This document shows positions 10,493 through 18,861 of a DNA stretch of 64,000 bases, piece after piece. The stretch comes from an uncultured Pelagibacteraceae bacterium (GTDB lineage: Bacteria; Pseudomonadota; Alphaproteobacteria; Pelagibacterales; Pelagibacteraceae), in contig CACKGP010000003.1 of the NCBI GenBank assembly GCA_902599805.1, positions 27,451 to 91,450 on the forward strand. Direction: 5' to 3'. The notes under the pieces are model-generated. The model saw nothing but the letters and a program-made list of their open reading frames with translations. It made no database searches and was not told where the DNA came from. Position numbers and translations under genes: made by a program. Each line of letters starts with the position of its first letter. The stretch's first letter is position 1.

Positions 10493-11928
10493 GCTGCTTC
10501 CGTTTTTTTTGCTACTTGTGAATTTAGATATTTTTCAATTTCTGTAGCTGCATCTCTGCCATCTCTAATTGCCCAAACGACTAGCGAAGCCCCTCTTACT
10601 ATATCTCCAGCTGCAAAGACTCCTGGTAAATTGGTCTGCATAGTTTTAAGGTCGATTTTTATAGTTCCCCATTTAGAAACAGATAAATCTTCAGAGCCAA
10701 AAAGCTTTGGTACATCTTCGGGATCGAAACCAAGTGCTTTAATTACAATGTCAGCATCAACTTTATATTCAGAATTTTTTATTGGAACAGGTTTTCTTCT
10801 ACCTGAGGAGTCTGCTTCACCTAATTCCATTTTTGTCACCTCAACAGCTTCTACATTATCTTTACCGATAAATCTGTTTGGGTTAGATAGCCAAAGAAAA
10901 TCAATTCCCTCTTCAATGGCATTGCTCACTTCTCTTGCTGAACCAGGCATATTCTCCCTGTCTCTTCTATATAAACATTTTACTGATTTTGCTTTTTGTC
11001 TTACAGCCGTTCGCACACAATCCATTGCAGTATCACCACCACCTATAACAACAATATTTTTATTTTCTGCATTTAAAGTACCATCGTCAAATAATTTAAC
11101 TTTATCTCCTAAACCTTTTCGATTTGAAGCGGTAAGAAAATCCATCGCTGGAAAAATATTTTTCAGATTTTTTCCCTCTATATCAACATCTCTCGCTTTA
11201 TATACGCCGGTAGCAATTAGTATTGCATCATGTTTTGATTTTAATTCTTCTAAAGTCGCGTCTCTTCCAACCTCAAAGTTATGTTTAAATTTTATCCCCG
11301 AGTCTTTTAAAAGTTTTGTTCTTCGTTCAACTACAAATTTTTCAAGTTTAAAGTTTGGAATTCCATATATTAGTAATCCACCAGGTCTGTCATATCGATC
11401 GTAAATTGTGATTTTGAACCCAGATTTTCTAAGCTGTTCAGCACATGCTAATCCTGCTGGACCAGCTCCAATAATTCCTATCGATTGATTTTTCTCTTTT
11501 TTTAATTTAATTGGTTTGACCCATCCTTTTTCCCAAGCTGTTTCTGTAATGTATTTTTCAACCGATCCTATAGTTACTGTTCCATGTCCAGACTGTTCTA
11601 TTACGCAATTTCCTTCGCATAATCTATCTTGAGGGCAAATTCTTCCACAAACCTCAGGCATATTATTTGTGCTTTGAGATAATTCATAAGCATCTTCTAA
11701 TCTTCCCTCTGCGGTTAGCTTTAACCAATCTGGTATGTTGTTTTGAAGGGGACAATGAACTTGGCAAAATGGAACACCACATTGCGAGCATCTACTTGAT
11801 TGTTCTTTAGCCTTATTACTAATAAATTCATCGTAGACTTCTTTAAAGTCATTCTTCCTGTTATCAGCAGATCTTTTAGGTGGTGATTGCTGACCTATTT
11901 TTACAAACTTTAACATTTTTTCTGACAT
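10489..11928 (-). CDS. gltD: Glutamate synthase (NADPH) small subunit
   Basis: GltD transfers electrons from NADPH through FAD and two [4Fe-4S] clusters to GltB. The 479-residue protein has the N-terminal cluster cysteines in CSQCGVPFCQVHCP and CGRICPQDRLCEGNC. It also has the FAD-binding GIIGAGPAGLACAEQL, the NADPH-binding VVIGGGDTAMDCVRTA, and the C-terminal FAD motif GVFAAGDIVRGASLVVWAI. It is first in a two-gene operon with gltB, in the order gltD-gltB. Its promoter should lie in the 169-nt gap shared with uppP, which contains a small inverted repeat GCATA-N5-TATGC at about 12029-12043. Confidence 0.97.
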   Translation of the reverse strand: MSEKMLKFVKIGQQSPPKRSADNRKNDFKEVYDEFISNKAKEQSSRCSQCGVPFCQVHCPLQNNIPDWLKLTAEGRLEDAYELSQSTNNMPEVCGRICPQDRLCEGNCVIEQSGHGTVTIGSVEKYITETAWEKGWVKPIKLKKEKNQSIGIIGAGPAGLACAEQLRKSGFKITIYDRYDRPGGLLIYGIPNFKLEKFVVERRTKLLKDSGIKFKHNFEVGRDATLEELKSKHDAILIATGVYKARDVDIEGKNLKNIFPAMDFLTASNRKGLGDKVKLFDDGTLNAENKNIVVIGGGDTAMDCVRTAVRQKAKSVKCLYRRDRENMPGSAREVSNAIEEGIDFLWLSNPNRFIGKDNVEAVEVTKMELGEADSSGRRKPVPIKNSEYKVDADIVIKALGFDPEDVPKLFGSEDLSVSKWGTIKIDLKTMQTNLPGVFAAGDIVRGASLVVWAIRDGRDAATEIEKYLNSQVAKKTEAA

Positions 11929-12097
11929 GACGGTTTTTTAGAATAAAAATTTAAGAAATTAAAGACTATTTAGGTAAGTTATATTGACCTTTAATTCAAA
12001 AAACCCATATTTTACTCGTTTTTTATATATGCATATCAGCTATGCGTAATTTTAATGAACTCTATAGTTGAATTAAATATAAGGAAATACACATTAA

Positions 12098-12862
12098 ATG
12101 GAAAATTTTATTCAAATTTTAATCCTATCTATAACACAGGGTATTGCTGAATTTCTTCCAGTTAGCTCTTCTGCTCACCTAAATTTAATATCAAAATATT
12201 TTGGTATTCAAAATGAATTATTAATAAATGTTTATGCGCACATGGGTTCTTTACTTGCAGTAATATTTTTCTTTAAGGAAGATATTTTTAATTTTGGAAG
12301 GAATAAAAAATTATTTTATAAAATAATTTTGGCATCAATTCCATTGTTTGGGTTTGGATTTTTTATTTTAAATTATAACTTGATAGATACATTTAGGTCT
12401 TTAGAGCTTATAGGTTGGATGACTATAATTTTTGGTATTGTGCTTTTTATTTCAGATAAATTAAGCCTTGAAAATAGCATTGAAGATAAATTTACGTTTA
12501 AAAAGGCTATTTTAATTGGTTTTTTTCAAGTATTAGCTCTTATACCTGGTGTAAGCAGATCTGGAATAATAATGACTGGAGCTAGATTTTTAAAATTTAA
12601 TAGAGAAGATGCTGCTAAGATTTCATTTTTACTTTCAATTCCAGCACTTGCAGGTAGCTCGATATACGGTGTTTATAAAATGTTTAATGAAGGAGACTTA
12701 ATTGTAAATATCAACTCAATTATGACGATAGGTTTATCATTCATTTTCTCTTATCTAACAATTAAATACTTGTTGATCTACTTAAAGAATTTTAGCTTTA
12801 ATATCATTGTTGGATATAGATTAATACTTGGATCAATTATTCTAGCTACTGTTTATCTATAA
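12098..12862 (+). CDS. uppP: Undecaprenyl-diphosphatase (BacA/UppP)
   Basis: UppP dephosphorylates undecaprenyl diphosphate to recycle the lipid carrier for cell-wall and glycan synthesis in the inner membrane. The 254-residue protein is strongly hydrophobic with about seven or eight membrane segments. It has both family motifs: QGIAEFLPVSSSAHL near residue 14, with catalytic Glu and the Ser-rich motif, and PGVSRSGIIMTGARF near 149, with the essential Arg. A purine-rich AAGGA at about 12081-12085 precedes the ATG. Its stop overlaps by a few bases the end of a tiny opposite-strand ORF (12857-12934). Confidence 0.96.
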   Translation: MENFIQILILSITQGIAEFLPVSSSAHLNLISKYFGIQNELLINVYAHMGSLLAVIFFFKEDIFNFGRNKKLFYKIILASIPLFGFGFFILNYNLIDTFRSLELIGWMTIIFGIVLFISDKLSLENSIEDKFTFKKAILIGFFQVLALIPGVSRSGIIMTGARFLKFNREDAAKISFLLSIPALAGSSIYGVYKMFNEGDLIVNINSIMTIGLSFIFSYLTIKYLLIYLKNFSFNIIVGYRLILGSIILATVYL

Positions 12863-12934
12863 AATCAAGGACAGTACAAATAGAACAACTAAAACTACAA
12901 TAAAAAAAACGAATACTGAATTTTGTAGTGACAT
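12857..12934 (-). CDS. 25-residue hydrophobic small membrane protein (predicted)
   Basis: This ORF begins with ATG at 12932-12934, preceded by a good Shine-Dalgarno sequence (AGGAG, about 7 nt upstream), and ends with TAG. It encodes 25 residues starting MSLQNSVFVFFIVVLVVLF. Everything after the first six residues is hydrophobic and fits one transmembrane helix. It begins 18 nt downstream of the 3' end of tRNA-Arg(ACG) on the same strand, so the two could be co-transcribed. I do not recognise a family. The Shine-Dalgarno site, the uninterrupted helix and the position argue that it is real, but its size means chance cannot be excluded. Confidence 0.5.
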   Translation of the reverse strand: MSLQNSVFVFFIVVLVVLFVLSLIL

Positions 12935-12951
12935 AAAAAATCTCCTAATTT

Positions 12952-13029
12952 TGGAGGTCCCAGAAGGACTTGAACCCTCAACCTTCTCGTCCGTAGCGAG
13001 ACGCTCTAATCCAATTGAGCTATGGGACC
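12952..13029 (-). tRNA. tRNA-Arg (anticodon ACG)
   Basis: The minus strand folds into a complete cloverleaf. The acceptor is GGTCCCA / TGGGACC, the D arm GCTC...GAGC, the anticodon stem TCTCG / CGAGA with loop CTACGGA, and the T arm GAGGG-TTCAAGT-CCTTC. The anticodon ACG (normally edited to ICG) reads CGN arginine codons. The D loop carries the A20 arginine identity base. CCA is encoded at 12952-12954. The discriminator base reads as U73, which is unusual for a bacterial arginine tRNA. Confidence 0.97.
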
Positions 13030-13102
13030 ACATAGTAAAAATATCAAAGAAAACAGCTATAATAAAGCGATTTTATGGTTATTGCTATTCTTTGAATAAG
13101 AA

Positions 13103-13108
13103 TATAAT
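13103..13108 (+). promoter_or_regulatory. Candidate -10 box for thiolase gene
   Basis: A perfect TATAAT lies 11 nt before the thiolase ATG. Transcription would start only about 5 nt ahead of the start codon. The -35 region is poorly conserved (TTATTG at 18 nt spacing is the best match), so this is a tentative call. Confidence 0.4.
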
Positions 13109-13119
13109 TGTAGAAAATT

Positions 13120-14304
13120 ATGTCTAAAGAAAATGGAGTTGTCATAACATCTGCTGTTAGAACAGCGATTGGAGATTTGGGTGGGTCTTTAAAAAATGTT
13201 TCTGCTCATAAACTGGGCTCGACAGCTATTTCAAACGCTATTAAAAAATCAAATATTAAAGCTTCAGATATAAACGAAATTATAATGGGCCAAGTTTTAA
13301 CAGGTGGTGCGGGGCAAAACCCTGCAAGACAAGCCGCTATGGATGCAGGTATTCCAAAAGAAACACCGTCATATGTTGTTAATCAAGTTTGTGGTTCAGG
13401 TCTAAGATCTATTGCATCTGGATATCATTCAATTCTCTCTGGAAGTTCAAATATTGTTTTAGCGGGAGGTCAAGAAAGTATGTCTCAATCGCCTCACGTA
13501 GTTCATTTAAGAAACGGAAAAAAACTTGGGGACACTAGCTTAGTAGACTCTATGATAAAAGATGGATTATGGGATGCGTTTAACGGATATCATATGGGTA
13601 TAACAGCAGAAAATGTTGCACAAAAATTTCAAGTTACAAGAAAAGATCAAGATAAATTTGCTTTCGACTCTCAAACAAAAGCTTTAAAAGCACAAAAAGA
13701 AAATAAGTTTGACGATGAAATTGTTCCTTACACAATTCAACTTAAAAAAGGTACTGCGGTGTTTAAAAAAGATGAGCATCCGAGAGATGGGATTTCAATG
13801 GAAGCATTACAAAGACTTAAAACTGCTTTTCAAAAAGAAGGAACAGTTACTGCGGGAAATGCCTCGGGTATTAATGATGGCGCTGCTGCAGTAGTTTTAA
13901 TGTCAAAAAAAGAAGCTGAGAAAAAAGGTATCAAACCTTTAGCAGAAATTAAATCTTGGGCTTCTTGTGGTGTTGATCCCTCAGTAATGGGAACAGGTCC
14001 TATACCATCATCAAAAAAGGCACTAGAGATTGCTGGATGGCAATCAAAGGATTTAGATTTGATAGAGGCAAACGAAGCATTTGCTGCGCAAAGTTGCGCA
14101 GTAGTTAAGGAGCTCGCTTTGCCAATGGAAAAAGTAAATGTTAACGGTGGAGCAATTGCGCTAGGACATCCCATTGGTGCTTCTGGGACAAGAATTTTCG
14201 TGACACTTATTCATGAAATGCTAAAAAGGGATTCGAAGAAAGGATTGGCTACGCTTTGTATTGGAGGAGGTATGGGCGTTGCTATGTGTATTGAGAGAAA
14301 ATGA
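13120..14304 (+). CDS. phaA: Acetyl-CoA C-acetyltransferase (thiolase)
   Basis: This type II thiolase interconverts two acetyl-CoA with acetoacetyl-CoA. The 394-residue length is typical. The acylated nucleophile Cys lies in NQVCGSGLRS (about residue 89), the His in GGAIALGHPIGASGTR (about 347), and the second active-site Cys in ATLCIGGGMGVA (about 377). The substrate could be short-chain acyl-CoAs generally, so the symbol is the most likely name and not a proven role. No reductase or PHB synthase lies next to it. Its TGA overlaps the ATG of a 46-codon ORF. Confidence 0.93.
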   Translation: MSKENGVVITSAVRTAIGDLGGSLKNVSAHKLGSTAISNAIKKSNIKASDINEIIMGQVLTGGAGQNPARQAAMDAGIPKETPSYVVNQVCGSGLRSIASGYHSILSGSSNIVLAGGQESMSQSPHVVHLRNGKKLGDTSLVDSMIKDGLWDAFNGYHMGITAENVAQKFQVTRKDQDKFAFDSQTKALKAQKENKFDDEIVPYTIQLKKGTAVFKKDEHPRDGISMEALQRLKTAFQKEGTVTAGNASGINDGAAAVVLMSKKEAEKKGIKPLAEIKSWASCGVDPSVMGTGPIPSSKKALEIAGWQSKDLDLIEANEAFAAQSCAVVKELALPMEKVNVNGGAIALGHPIGASGTRIFVTLIHEMLKRDSKKGLATLCIGGGMGVAMCIERK

Positions 14305-14441
14305 AACTGTCTAAACCTAGAAAAAAAATTAAAAATAGAGCCTTAAATAAAATTCCGTTTACTGTGAGAGGCTATCAGTATTATTACGGTGCTATAATTC
14401 TGGTAGTATTGCTAATTGGTTTTAGCCAGGTATTTTCTTAA
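14301..14441 (+). CDS. 46-residue small membrane protein (hypothetical)
   Basis: ATG at 14301 overlaps the thiolase stop in an ATGA junction, a sign of translational coupling. The product has 46 residues. Its N-terminal ~17 residues are highly basic (MKLSKPRKKIKNRALNK), then comes a short aromatic segment (GYQYYYG), then one hydrophobic helix (about 30-41). This is the layout of a single-span inner-membrane protein with a cytoplasmic basic tail. A weak stem plus T-run follows at 14465-14492. I do not recognise the family. Coupling to the thiolase suggests, but does not prove, a joint role. Confidence 0.65.
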   Translation: MKLSKPRKKIKNRALNKIPFTVRGYQYYYGAIILVVLLIGFSQVFS

Positions 14442-14464
14442 TAAAATTTTTTGAATTAATACCT

Positions 14465-14492
14465 GAGAATTTACGTCTGTTCTCTTTTTTTT
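14465..14492 (+). terminator. Weak candidate intrinsic terminator
   Basis: A 5-bp stem GAGAA / TTCTC with a 10-nt loop is followed by eight T residues (14485-14492), just after the 46-codon ORF and before the aceE promoter region. The stem is short and AT-rich, so termination may be partial. Confidence 0.35.
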
Positions 14493-14574
14493 AAATATAA
14501 GTCTTAAAAGTTGCATAAATTATATTGCAAATTCGAAGTGTCAAAAAAGCGGATAAATTGTGTCAAAAATTGTG

Positions 14575-14580
14575 TATAAT
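14575..14580 (+). promoter_or_regulatory. Candidate -10 box giving a leaderless aceE transcript
   Basis: A perfect TATAAT ends 6 nt before the aceE ATG (14587). The expected transcription start is therefore at or within a base of the A of the ATG. No Shine-Dalgarno sequence is present. No good -35 is visible. Two copies of TGTCAAAAA lie just upstream (starting near 14539 and 14561). Confidence 0.45.
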
Positions 14581-14586
14581 AATTAA

Positions 14587-17500
14587 ATGTCCAAAAACAT
14601 TTCTGTGCCAGATATTGGTGATTTTAAGGATGTTGAAATTATAGAGGTTTTAGTAAAACCTGGAGATCAAATTAAAAAAAATGATCCAATTGTTACTTTA
14701 GAAAGTGACAAGTCAAGTGTTGAAGTTCCATCGCCTTACGAGGGAAAAATATCTCAACTTAAAGTTAAAATAGGAGACAAAGTTTCGGAAGGAAGTATTC
14801 TCGCTACTTTGGATGGAGGGAATGAGAAAAAAGAAGAAGTTGCCGAACCAACAAAAGAAATAATCGAAGTTGAAGAACAACCAATTCCAAAAATGGAAAA
14901 AACAAACGGTCTAAGAAATGGAAAGGAGACGATTTATGCTCAACCCATTTCTAAGGATGATATAGATCCTGCAGAAACACAAGAATGGTTAGACTCCTTA
15001 CGAGCAGTTGTAAAAGCAGATGGTTCATCTAGAGCAGGTTACTTACTTAAAAAAGTAATTGATGAAGCATACACACAAGGATTAACCTTACCTGACACTA
15101 GAACTACTCCTTACATAAATACAATACCTGCAAGTGCAGATATCAGATCGCCTGGAGATCAAAATTTAGAAAGAAAAATTAGAGCTTACATAAGATGGAA
15201 TGCAGCTGCCATGGTTGTAAAGGCTAATAAAAAAAATCCAGAACTAGGAGGTCACATAGGTACTTTTGCTTCTGCAGCAACATTGTATGACGTCGGTATG
15301 AATCATTTTTGGAGAGCAAAAAATAATAAGTTTGGTGGTGATTTAGTATATTTTCAAGGTCATAGCGCACCAGGAATGTATGCAAGAGCATTTTTAGAAG
15401 GAAGAATTACAGAAAAACAATTAGATAAATTTAGACAAGAAGTTGAAAAAGGCGGATTATCTTCTTACCCACATCCTTGGTTAATGCCTAAATTTTGGCA
15501 GTTCCCAACTGTATCCATGGGACTTGGTCCTATGATGGCAATCTATCAAGCTAGGTTTACTAAGTATTTAATAAATAGAGGTCTTTTAAAAGATCAAGAT
15601 AGAAAAATTTGGTGTCATCTAGGTGATGGTGAAATGGATGAACCTGAAAGTTTCGGGGCTGTAGGGCTAGCAGCAAGAGAGAAATTAGATAATTTGATTT
15701 TTGTAATTAATTGTAATCTTCAAAGATTAGATGGACCTGTAAGAGGAAATGGAAAAATTATTCAAGAACTTGAAGGAAGATTTAGAGGGTCAGGCTGGAA
15801 TGTAATTAAAGTAATTTGGGGATCTTACTGGGATCAGCTTTTGTCTAAAGATAAAACTGGTTTACTAGTAAAAAGAATGACTGAAGCAGTCGATGGTGAA
15901 TATCAGGCATTCAAAGCAAAAGGTGGGTCTTACGTAAGAGAGAAATTTTTTGGTAAATATCCTGAATTAAAAGACTTAGTAGCAAATATGACTGATGCGG
16001 ATATTTGGAAATTAAATAGAGGTGGACACGATCCTCATAAAGTTTACTCAGCTTATCATGCTGCTGTTCGATGCAAAGGTAAGCCGACTGTCATAATAGC
16101 TAAAACAATTAAAGGTTATGGAATGGGTAAATCTGGTGAGAGTATAAATACAACGCACCAACAAAAGAAATTAGACGAGGAAGATTTATTATTTTACAGA
16201 GATAGATTTAACGTGCCACTTACTGATAAACAGGTTAAAAATATTGAATATTACAAACCAGCAGAAAATTCACCAGAAATAAAGTATTTAAAAGATTGCA
16301 GAGTTAAGCTTGGTGGTCACATTCCAGAGAGAACTACTTTTGCAAAACCAGTTAAAACACCTCCTCAAGATATTTTTGAAAGTTTTATGAAGTCCACTGG
16401 TGATAAAGAAATGTCTACTACCATGGCTCTTGTAAGAATGCTTGCAAATTTACTTAGAGACAAAAATGTAGCACCAAGATTAGTACCTATAATTGCTGAT
16501 GAAGCTAGAACTTTTGGTATGGAGGGTTTTTTTCAAAAGATTGGAATTTATGCACACGAAGGCCAAAAATACGAACCAGTCGACTCTGAGCAATTAAGTT
16601 CTTATAGAGAAGATAAGAGTGGACAAGTTTTACAAGAAGGTATTACAGAAGCAGGAGCAATGTCATCATGGATTGCTGCTGGAACCTCTTACACTAATCA
16701 TGATTTAGAAATGATTCCTATTTATTTGTTTTACTCTATGTTTGGTTTTCAAAGAATTGGAGACTTGGCATGGGCGGCAGCAGACTCTCAGACAAGAGGT
16801 TTTTTAATTGGAGCAACATCTGGAAAAACAACTTTAGCTGGTGAGGGATTACAACACCAGGATGGACATAGTCTTCTCCTTGCATCTGCGATACCTAACT
16901 GCATAAGTTACGATCCAACATTTTCATATGAGATGGCAGTCATTTTTAGAGATGGATTAAAAAGGATGCATGAGAAAAAAGAAGATATTTACTACTATAT
17001 AACTGCAATGAACGAAAATTATACTCATCCAGAAAAACCTGCTGGTTCAGATCAGGGAATTTTAAAAGGTATGTATTTGTTTAAAAACTACAAAGGAAAA
17101 GGCAAAGCCAAAGTTCAAATGCTTGGTTCAGGATCAATTTTAAGAGAAGTTATTAAAGCTGCTGAAACTTTATCAAAAGATTACGGAGTAGATTGTAATG
17201 TTTGGAGTGCTACTAGTTTCAATGAATTAAAGAAAGATGGTATGGAAGTTGAAAGAAGAAATTTATTAAATCCAAAAGAGAAGCCTAAGAAAAGTTACGT
17301 ACAAAAATGTTTAGACTCTCAAGAGGGAATTATATTTGCAGCATCAGATTATATTAGATCACATACAGACCAGATAAGACCATATCTTAATAAACCATTC
17401 TATACATTAGGAACTGATGGTTTTGGAAGAAGTGATACAAGAAAAGAATTAAGAAAATTTTTTGAAGTTGATAAAAAGCATATTGTTACATACACTTTAA

Positions 17501-17601
17501 GCGCATTAGCAAAAGAACAATTGATGGCTTCAGAACATGCAGAAAAAGCAATTAAAAAATACAATATTGATCAAACAAAAGTTTTTCCAACAAAATTATA
17601 G
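14587..17601 (+). CDS. aceE: Pyruvate dehydrogenase E1 component, homodimeric type, with N-terminal lipoyl domain
   Basis: E1p decarboxylates pyruvate with thiamine diphosphate and reductively acetylates lipoate. Residues 1 to about 75 are a complete biotinyl/lipoyl domain with the lipoylation site Lys42 in ESDKSSVEVPSP. A charged linker (about 80-100) follows, then a full E. coli-type E1p, including GDGEMDEPESFGAV and NCNLQRLDGPVRGN for ThDP/Mg binding. Total length is 1004 residues against about 890 for E1p alone. The lipoyl domain closely resembles that of the adjacent AceF, which suggests duplication. Most alphaproteobacteria use a heterotetrameric PdhA/PdhB E1, so this type is notable. 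aceF starts 6 nt after the stop. Confidence 0.96.
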   Translation: MSKNISVPDIGDFKDVEIIEVLVKPGDQIKKNDPIVTLESDKSSVEVPSPYEGKISQLKVKIGDKVSEGSILATLDGGNEKKEEVAEPTKEIIEVEEQPIPKMEKTNGLRNGKETIYAQPISKDDIDPAETQEWLDSLRAVVKADGSSRAGYLLKKVIDEAYTQGLTLPDTRTTPYINTIPASADIRSPGDQNLERKIRAYIRWNAAAMVVKANKKNPELGGHIGTFASAATLYDVGMNHFWRAKNNKFGGDLVYFQGHSAPGMYARAFLEGRITEKQLDKFRQEVEKGGLSSYPHPWLMPKFWQFPTVSMGLGPMMAIYQARFTKYLINRGLLKDQDRKIWCHLGDGEMDEPESFGAVGLAAREKLDNLIFVINCNLQRLDGPVRGNGKIIQELEGRFRGSGWNVIKVIWGSYWDQLLSKDKTGLLVKRMTEAVDGEYQAFKAKGGSYVREKFFGKYPELKDLVANMTDADIWKLNRGGHDPHKVYSAYHAAVRCKGKPTVIIAKTIKGYGMGKSGESINTTHQQKKLDEEDLLFYRDRFNVPLTDKQVKNIEYYKPAENSPEIKYLKDCRVKLGGHIPERTTFAKPVKTPPQDIFESFMKSTGDKEMSTTMALVRMLANLLRDKNVAPRLVPIIADEARTFGMEGFFQKIGIYAHEGQKYEPVDSEQLSSYREDKSGQVLQEGITEAGAMSSWIAAGTSYTNHDLEMIPIYLFYSMFGFQRIGDLAWAAADSQTRGFLIGATSGKTTLAGEGLQHQDGHSLLLASAIPNCISYDPTFSYEMAVIFRDGLKRMHEKKEDIYYYITAMNENYTHPEKPAGSDQGILKGMYLFKNYKGKGKAKVQMLGSGSILREVIKAAETLSKDYGVDCNVWSATSFNELKKDGMEVERRNLLNPKEKPKKSYVQKCLDSQEGIIFAASDYIRSHTDQIRPYLNKPFYTLGTDGFGRSDTRKELRKFFEVDKKHIVTYTLSALAKEQLMASEHAEKAIKKYNIDQTKVFPTKL

Positions 17602-17607
17602 TGTTTA

Positions 17608-18861
17608 ATGGCTGAAAAAAAATTATTAGTTCCAAATATCGGAGATTTTAAAAATGTTGAAGTGATTGAGGTATTAGTGAAGTCAGGACAACAGATCAAA
17701 AAAAATGATCCTTTAATTACTTTGGAAAGTGATAAATCAAGTGTGGAAGTTCCTGCAACTGATGAAGGAAAAATCAATAAGATTATTGTTAAAGTTGGTG
17801 ACAAAGTTTCAGAAGGAAGTGAAATATTATCCTTAGACACTGTTAGTAAAAAGGAAGAAAGTAAAAAAACAGTTGAGGTAAAAGAAAATATTCCTGAAAA
17901 GAAAATAGTAACTGAAACTCCAAAAGAAATAGCTCCTGTAGTGAAAAAATTAAGTAAAGACGGTGTATCATCTGCAAGTCCGAAGGTAAGAAAATTTGCT
18001 AGAGAACTAGGTGCTGATATCGTTCAGATACCTGGATCGCAAAGAGCTGGTAGAGTAACTGAAGATGATGTGAAAAAATTTGTAAGATCCCAGGTATCAG
18101 TTAATGAAGGAAAGGTTGAAAAGAAGGTTTACAAAGATGAATATCCTCATGAAGCATTTGGAGAAATAGAAAAAAAAGATCTTCCTAGGGTGAAAAAGTT
18201 ATCTGGTCCTCAACTTGTTAGATCTTGGACTAAGATTCCTCACGTTACTCAACATGATGAGATAGATATAACTGAAATGGAACAGTTTAGAACAACTTTA
18301 ATCGATAATTATTCTGGTGATAGAATAAGGATAAGTCCATTAGCATTTATAACTAGAGCTGTGGTAAACGCACTTAAAGAGTATCCAAATTTTAATTCCT
18401 CTATAGATCCTGAGAACAACAAATTAATTTTTAAAAAGTATTACCACGTTGGTTTTGCGGTTGATACTCCGCACGGTTTGATGGTTCCAAAAATTAGAAA
18501 TGTTGACCAATTAGGATTAAAAGAAATTTATGAAGAATTAAAAAGAGTAAGTAAACAATGTAAAGAACTTAAAATAGATAAGAAGGAATTTTTTGGAGGT
18601 TCAATGACAATTTCAAGCTTAGGAGGTATTGGAGGAAATTTTTTTACACCAATTATCAATCCTCCAGAAGTAGCTATTTTAGGTGTTGGTAAAACTTTTG
18701 ATAAAATTAAAAAAGTTAATGGCCAATTTATTGAAAGAAAAATGCTTCCAATATCTCTTTCTTATGATCACAGAGTAATTGATGGAGCTGAAGGCGCAAG
18801 ATTTTGTGTTCATTTATCTAAAAGTCTAGGTAAGGATTTTGCATTCAAGCTTGCAGTTTAA
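17608..18861 (+). CDS. aceF: Pyruvate dehydrogenase E2, dihydrolipoyl acetyltransferase
   Basis: E2p transfers the acetyl group from lipoate to CoA and forms the core of the complex. The 417 residues comprise a single lipoyl domain (1-77, Lys43 in ESDKSSVEVPAT), a Lys/Pro-rich linker, and a peripheral subunit-binding domain (about 120-165, ASPKVRKFARELGADI...GRVTEDDVKKF). The catalytic domain ends with SYDHRVIDGAEGA, the HxxxDG active site. E. coli AceF has three lipoyl domains; here one sits on E2 and one on E1. No E3 gene is adjacent. lpd at 56076-57479 is the visible candidate. Confidence 0.97.
   Translation: MAEKKLLVPNIGDFKNVEVIEVLVKSGQQIKKNDPLITLESDKSSVEVPATDEGKINKIIVKVGDKVSEGSEILSLDTVSKKEESKKTVEVKENIPEKKIVTETPKEIAPVVKKLSKDGVSSASPKVRKFARELGADIVQIPGSQRAGRVTEDDVKKFVRSQVSVNEGKVEKKVYKDEYPHEAFGEIEKKDLPRVKKLSGPQLVRSWTKIPHVTQHDEIDITEMEQFRTTLIDNYSGDRIRISPLAFITRAVVNALKEYPNFNSSIDPENNKLIFKKYYHVGFAVDTPHGLMVPKIRNVDQLGLKEIYEELKRVSKQCKELKIDKKEFFGGSMTISSLGGIGGNFFTPIINPPEVAILGVGKTFDKIKKVNGQFIERKMLPISLSYDHRVIDGAEGARFCVHLSKSLGKDFAFKLAV

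Noticed and set aside
10631-11404. A 257-codon plus-strand open frame opposite gltD
   Set aside because: It is a Ser/Pro-rich shadow of gltD with no recognisable domain and no ribosome-binding site. Many such frames appear opposite real genes here.
14539-14569. Duplicated TGTCAAAAA upstream of aceE as regulator sites
   Set aside because: The nine-base A-rich repeats are too short and too common in this AT-rich DNA to call without comparative data.
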